From NCBI GenBank assembly GCA_902584635.1, contig CACIAQ010000006.1:1-64000 (forward strand): a stretch of 64,000 bases of DNA, read 5' to 3'. Within the stretch, counting starts at the first letter, position 1. Every line of letters starts with the position of its first letter. The position numbers and the translations under genes are program-made. Of this stretch, positions 59,521 through 64,000 are shown piece by piece. Below the pieces are notes generated by a model. That model did no database searches, was not told the DNA's origin, and saw nothing but the letters and a program-made list of their open reading frames with translations. The DNA comes from an uncultured Alphaproteobacteria bacterium. GTDB taxonomy: Bacteria > Pseudomonadota > Alphaproteobacteria > Rhodobacterales > Rhodobacteraceae.

Positions 59521-60630
59521 ATGAAAACTAAAGCAGCTGTTGCATTTGAAGCTTCTAAGCCTTTAGAAATCATAGAATTAGATTTAGAGGGCCCAAAAGA
59601 GGGTGAGGTTCTCGTAGAGATAAAGGCGTCTGGCATTTGCCATACTGATGCTTACACTCTATCTGGAGCAGATCCTGAAGGAATATTTCCATCTGTATTA
59701 GGACATGAAGGAGCTGGGGTTGTTGTTGATGTTGGAAAAAATGTCACCTCTGTATCTGTTGGTGATCACGTCATTCCCTTATATACCCCTGAATGTAGAG
59801 AATGTGAATATTGCCTTAATCCTAAAACAAATCTTTGTCAGGCAATACGGACTACCCAAGGTCAGGGTTTAATGCCCGACGGAACAAGCCGCTTTAGTTA
59901 TAAAGGTAAGCCTATCTTTCATTATATGGGTACCTCTACTTTTTCTCAATTTACAGTTATGCCCGACATAGCGGTTGCTAAAATTTCTAAAAGTGCCCCT
60001 TTTGAGAAAGTTTGTTACGTAGGCTGTGGCGTTACAACTGGAATTGGTGCAGTAATTAATACTGCGAAAGCTGAAGCTGGATGTAGAGCAGTGGTGTTCG
60101 GTTTAGGAGGTATTGGGCTAAATGTTATCCAGGGTCTGAAAATGATCGGCGCCGACATGATAGTCGGTGTGGATATTAATGCTTCTAAAGAGGAGTGGGG
60201 AAAACGTTTTGGAATGACAGACTTTGTCAATCCTTCCGAAGTAAAGGGTGATTTAGCCTCGCACCTTGTCGATCTGACTAAAGGAGGTGCCGATTACTCA
60301 TTTGAGTGTATAGGTAACATTAATATTATGAGGACAGCGCTTGAATGTGCACATAAAGGTTGGGGAGAAAGTATTATAATTGGTGTTGCAGGCTCTGGAG
60401 AGGAAATAAGTACGAGACCGTTTCAATTAGTTACAGGCAGAAGTTGGAGAGGGTCAGCATTCGGTGGGGCAAGAGGCCGAACAGATGTGCCGAAAATAGT
60501 TGATTGGTATATGGATGGAAAAATTGAGATTGATCCAATGATTACGCACGTTATTGACTTTGAAAGAATTAACGAGGGCTTTGATTTATTGCATGAAGGA
60601 AAATCTATAAGATCTGTGGTTACCTATTAA
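59521..60630 (+). CDS. frmA: S-(hydroxymethyl)glutathione dehydrogenase/class III alcohol dehydrogenase
   Basis: SGICHTDAYTLSGADPEGIFPSVLGHEGAGVVVDVG, PLYTPECRECEYCLNPKTNLCQAIR, SWRGSAFGG. Confidence 0.95.
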   Translation: MKTKAAVAFEASKPLEIIELDLEGPKEGEVLVEIKASGICHTDAYTLSGADPEGIFPSVLGHEGAGVVVDVGKNVTSVSVGDHVIPLYTPECRECEYCLNPKTNLCQAIRTTQGQGLMPDGTSRFSYKGKPIFHYMGTSTFSQFTVMPDIAVAKISKSAPFEKVCYVGCGVTTGIGAVINTAKAEAGCRAVVFGLGGIGLNVIQGLKMIGADMIVGVDINASKEEWGKRFGMTDFVNPSEVKGDLASHLVDLTKGGADYSFECIGNINIMRTALECAHKGWGESIIIGVAGSGEEISTRPFQLVTGRSWRGSAFGGARGRTDVPKIVDWYMDGKIEIDPMITHVIDFERINEGFDLLHEGKSIRSVVTY

Positions 60631-61524
60631 CTATTTTTGTATGTCTGATATTTTTATATAAGCAATGATAGAAATCGTTACAATTAGAGCACCTATAATC
60701 ATCTGAAGAGATGGCTGCTCATCTATTGCGAGCCATACCCAAAATGATCCCAATACCAACTCTAGTAGCATTATCAAGCTAACAGTAGAAGCTCTTGTAT
60801 ATTTCGGCGCTATGAGTAATAAAGCAAAGGAAAAGGGTAAAATGATTATCCCCATCGCTATAACACTAAAGGGTGCCGAGAAGTTTAGATTCGGTTCGTT
60901 TGATAGGTAAAAACAAAAGACTCCGCTTATTATACACCCAATAGCCGTTGCAGGCATGACAGATAAATTTGGATATTTTCTGACCATTGTAAACGTGAAA
61001 GAAATACCCAAAGCAGAAATTAATCCATATGAAGCGCCTAGAATGACGGAACCATCAGGTGCATTTTCAGCAGTATCTGATCCACTAACGGCAAAAGAAA
61101 TGCCACACACAGCAAAAATCAATATTAACCATGAAATTAGGTTTTGTTGCTCATTCAAAAAGAAAACTGATAACAAGGCTGTTAAAAGGGGCATCGTCGC
61201 TAGCGCAGTCAAAACAACAATGACAGAAGTTTCACTTACACCAAGAGTAAAACTTACTGAATTAACGGCCATCGCTGCAATAATTAGTACCCCAGGAATA
61301 GAAAGTGTTGTTAGTATCTCACTTTTGTGTCCTTTTCTTCTTGAAAAAAACCAGATGAAAAAGAGAGTAGTACCCATCAGCACACCTCTCCATCCTCCTA
61401 ATTGCCATTTTTCAAGTTCTGATAGTCTCATAAATAGAGTATCTGGTGTTAACAAGAGAACGCCGAAAACGGCAAGTGCTATGCCTTTAGATTTATCGTC
61501 TAAAATATTGAATTTGTTCATCAT
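60631..61524 (-). CDS. EamA/DMT-family transporter
   Basis: About 10 TM, DMT repeat pattern (VIVVLTALATMPLLTALLSVFFLNEQQNLISW). Confidence 0.88.
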   Translation of the reverse strand: MMNKFNILDDKSKGIALAVFGVLLLTPDTLFMRLSELEKWQLGGWRGVLMGTTLFFIWFFSRRKGHKSEILTTLSIPGVLIIAAMAVNSVSFTLGVSETSVIVVLTALATMPLLTALLSVFFLNEQQNLISWLILIFAVCGISFAVSGSDTAENAPDGSVILGASYGLISALGISFTFTMVRKYPNLSVMPATAIGCIISGVFCFYLSNEPNLNFSAPFSVIAMGIIILPFSFALLLIAPKYTRASTVSLIMLLELVLGSFWVWLAIDEQPSLQMIIGALIVTISIIAYIKISDIQK

Positions 61525-61629
61525 TAATTATTTTTGAGAAAAAATGTAAAACTCTCTGCTTATCCTAATCCTTAAAAAAAACCATTAAGAAAAACTTTAA
61601 AACAATCATTAACAGACTATTTCTCCTAT

Positions 61630-63126
61630 ATGAAGAATTTGTTTGTGATTTTAGGTAATCAGCTTTTTCATCCAAAATTGTTGAAGGAAAAAGGTTGCAC
61701 CGATGTATTTATGGCTGAGGACTTTGGTCTGTGCACATATGTGAAGCACCATAAGTTAAAGATCTATTTTTTTCTATGCTCCATGAGAGAATATGCAGAT
61801 GAACTGAGAACAGCTGGTATCAATGTTCATTATTTTAAATTGAGTGAAAGGGATGAAAACCAGACCTATGCAGAATTGCTTTGTTCTTTTTTGAGAGAGA
61901 AGAAGGTAGCTAATTTAAATCTATTTGAGATAGAGGATAAGTCATTCGAGTTGCCTTTTCTTAAAGTACTCGCTAACGCAGGCATCACGTACTCTATCAT
62001 GGACTCACCTATGTTTATGTTTTCAAGAAAGGATTTTTCTGATTTTCATAAAGGATTGAAACAATTTAGGATGAATTCGTTTTATATATTTGGAAGGAAA
62101 AAATTTAATATATTACTGGATAATGATCAAAAACCAGTAGGTGGTAAGTGGTCATATGATGCTGAAAATAGAAAAAAAATTCCAACAAATACGGTAATTC
62201 CTGAGCTCCCCAAATACAAAATCTCTGCGTATCATAAAAGTGTCTCTAGGTTAATAAAACAACACTTTTCCCATCATCCAGGAGAACTTAATGAAATTTG
62301 GTTTCCTGTTCGAAGAAAGGATGTCTCCATTCAACTTGAAACGTTTTTAGAGGAAAGATTAAATTGTTTTGGAGTTTATGAAGATGCTTTAGTTGAGGGT
62401 AAAAACTTCTTATTTCATAGTTGTTTGAGTTTGTTACTCAATATTGGATTAATCACTCCTGATGAAATAGTAGAAAAAACCTTTGAAGTGTATGAAAAAC
62501 ATCAGCTTCCGCTCAACTCGGTCGAAGGTTTTTTGAGACAAATAATTGGTTGGAGAGAGTTTATTAGAGGGATTTATCAAGAAAAAGGAGATTTTCAAAC
62601 TAAATCAAACTTTTTTAAACACAGCAGATCGTTAGCATCTAGTTGGTATCAGGGAACAACAGGAATTCTGCCTTTAGATGACTCTATCAATAAAGCAATA
62701 AGAGATGGTTATAATCATCATATACCACGCCTAATGGTAATCAGTAACATTATGAACCTCTGCGAAATAAATCCAAAATATATCTATAACTGGTTTATGG
62801 AAATGTATATTGACTCGTCCGATTGGGTAATGGTGCCAAATGTGTTCGGGATGGCTACTTACTCAGATGGAGGTTTGATGTCGACTAAACCTTACACCTG
62901 TGGATCCAACTACATTTTAAAGATGAGTAATTATAAACGGGGTGATTGGTGTGATACTTTAGACGGCTTATATTGGCGTTTTATTGAAAAGCATATTGAT
63001 TTTTATAAATCTAATCCAAGATTGTCTTTTATTCATAAAACATTGGAGAGAATGTCTTCCGAAAGAAAGCTTCATATTTTTGAGAAGGCAAAATTATTTA
63101 TTGAGAATAATACCCATGAAGGATGA
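61630..63126 (+). CDS. Cryptochrome/photolyase, FeS-BCP (PhrB/CryB-like, photolyase-related) family
   Basis: [88 protein letters not shown]. Confidence 0.94.
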   Translation: MKNLFVILGNQLFHPKLLKEKGCTDVFMAEDFGLCTYVKHHKLKIYFFLCSMREYADELRTAGINVHYFKLSERDENQTYAELLCSFLREKKVANLNLFEIEDKSFELPFLKVLANAGITYSIMDSPMFMFSRKDFSDFHKGLKQFRMNSFYIFGRKKFNILLDNDQKPVGGKWSYDAENRKKIPTNTVIPELPKYKISAYHKSVSRLIKQHFSHHPGELNEIWFPVRRKDVSIQLETFLEERLNCFGVYEDALVEGKNFLFHSCLSLLLNIGLITPDEIVEKTFEVYEKHQLPLNSVEGFLRQIIGWREFIRGIYQEKGDFQTKSNFFKHSRSLASSWYQGTTGILPLDDSINKAIRDGYNHHIPRLMVISNIMNLCEINPKYIYNWFMEMYIDSSDWVMVPNVFGMATYSDGGLMSTKPYTCGSNYILKMSNYKRGDWCDTLDGLYWRFIEKHIDFYKSNPRLSFIHKTLERMSSERKLHIFEKAKLFIENNTHEG

Positions 63127-63244
63127 AAAAGTTTGTAAAGTCTGCAAAAAACCTTTTACCTGGCGAAAAAAATGGAAGAAAGACTGGGAGCAAGTTCTCT
63201 ATTGTAGTGAGCGCTGTAGAAGAAATAAAAATAAAGTGAAATGA
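63116..63244 (+). CDS. DUF2256 small zinc-binding-type protein
   Basis: [42 protein letters not shown]; 42 aa, CxxC...CxxxC; overlaps the photolyase stop by 11 nt. Confidence 0.92.
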   Translation: MKDEKVCKVCKKPFTWRKKWKKDWEQVLYCSERCRRNKNKVK

Positions 63245-63276
63245 AATATTTCCTATACGCTTTGATGAGCCTTTAT

Positions 63277-64000
63277 TTATTTTTTTTCATATAGTTTCTG
63301 TGTAAACAAAAGGAAAAAGGTTAAAATAGCGCAAATAGAGAGTGTCATAATAACCACGATCGGTGTTCCGTCAAAAAATGTTGATGCTGAGCCACTAACT
63401 ATCAGTGCGATAAATGTGGATAATGCCCCAATAACAGACGACGCATACCCAGCAATGTGTCCAAAGGGATTTATAGCTAAAGCATTTAAGTTGCCAAAAA
63501 TAAAGCCAAAAAAAGAAAAACTCACCATTATAAAGATAGAGAACCACGTTAAGTTAAACGAGAGGTTATTGCTCTGGTATATAAGATTAATTGACGTCCA
63601 GATCATTAATAGTAAAGAAAAAGTTTTAGCGAGCTTAACTGCACTAAATTGCCCTACATATCTTGAGTTTAAATATGACGATAGACCAAGCATGGAAGCA
63701 ATAAGTGCAAAATATAAGGGAAATTTAAATCCAACGTCAAAATAATTAAAATAGAGCGGTTGGCATATGTTTATAAAAGTAAGTAAGCCTCCTAGGAGAA
63801 GGCCTAAACATGTTATATAAATCATTGAAGTTAAATTGCTTAAAACCTCTTTAAAGTGTTTTATAATAGCGAAGAGACTTATCCTCCTCTTTTCCTTCAA
63901 GGTTTCTTCAACATTAACTAAAAGAAAGCTTGTCGTTATAAGCGAAAACAAGATAAAAAACACGATGATATATTTCCAATAAAAGAAAAATAAAATGCCT
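63277..64000 (-). CDS. MFS transporter, Bcr/CflA-like (partial, N-terminus beyond window)
   Basis: VNVEETLKEKRRIS...; multiple TM segments; ORF appears to continue past 64000. Confidence 0.75.
   Translation of the reverse strand, partial: GILFFFYWKYIIVFFILFSLITTSFLLVNVEETLKEKRRISLFAIIKHFKEVLSNLTSMIYITCLGLLLGGLLTFINICQPLYFNYFDVGFKFPLYFALIASMLGLSSYLNSRYVGQFSAVKLAKTFSLLLMIWTSINLIYQSNNLSFNLTWFSIFIMVSFSFFGFIFGNLNALAINPFGHIAGYASSVIGALSTFIALIVSGSASTFFDGTPIVVIMTLSICAILTFFLLFTQKLYEKK

Noticed and set aside
60956-61537. 193-aa ORF on + strand
   Set aside because: Antisense to a well-supported EamA transporter (60631-61524, -); composition looks like a mirror ORF with no domain pattern.
1-64000. CRISPR arrays, tRNA/rRNA genes, intact transposases, toxin-antitoxin or defence systems
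   Set aside because: No regularly spaced repeats, cloverleaf-like blocks or recognisable families were found by eye. A tRNAscan/Infernal run would be needed to exclude small RNAs.

Overview
The window is an AT-rich, tightly packed chromosomal segment that looks alphaproteobacterial. Support for that comes from tig-clpP-clpX, NDUFA12, aat-accC-accB, an RNase E/G with an S1 insertion, lpd-lipA-coq10, cinA-pgpA-ispF-ispD, and ntrB-ntrC-ntrY-ntrX-trkA-hfq-hflX. Most of it is housekeeping DNA. Four regions stand out. (1) Positions 360-5419 hold a higher-GC five-gene operon: HAD-UbiA, GtrA, DprE1-like, DprE2-like, and a polytopic membrane protein. All four junctions are ATGA overlaps. The order GtrA-DprE1-DprE2-membrane protein matches the mycobacterial decaprenylphosphoryl-arabinose locus. 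The operon sits between N-terminal and C-terminal remnants of what looks like one tyrosine-recombinase gene. (2) Positions 39279-48497 hold a putative aromatic or ring-cleavage catabolic island: BKACE, two VOC/extradiol-type proteins, FAH hydrolase, two MhpA-like flavin monooxygenases, and a TRAP transporter. A terminator-like hairpin lies inside the start of dctQ. (3) NtrC and NtrX both lack the GAFTGA sigma-54 contact motif. (4) A decayed YiiX/YaeF-type papain-like amidase pseudogene lies between hflX and tdk. The right part carries a complete yejABEF operon, a class III cyclase-TPR protein, class III alcohol dehydrogenase, and an FeS-BCP photolyase with DUF2256. No tRNA, rRNA, CRISPR array or intact transposase was recognised. 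All calls come from reading the sequence and the supplied ORFs; no database search was run.
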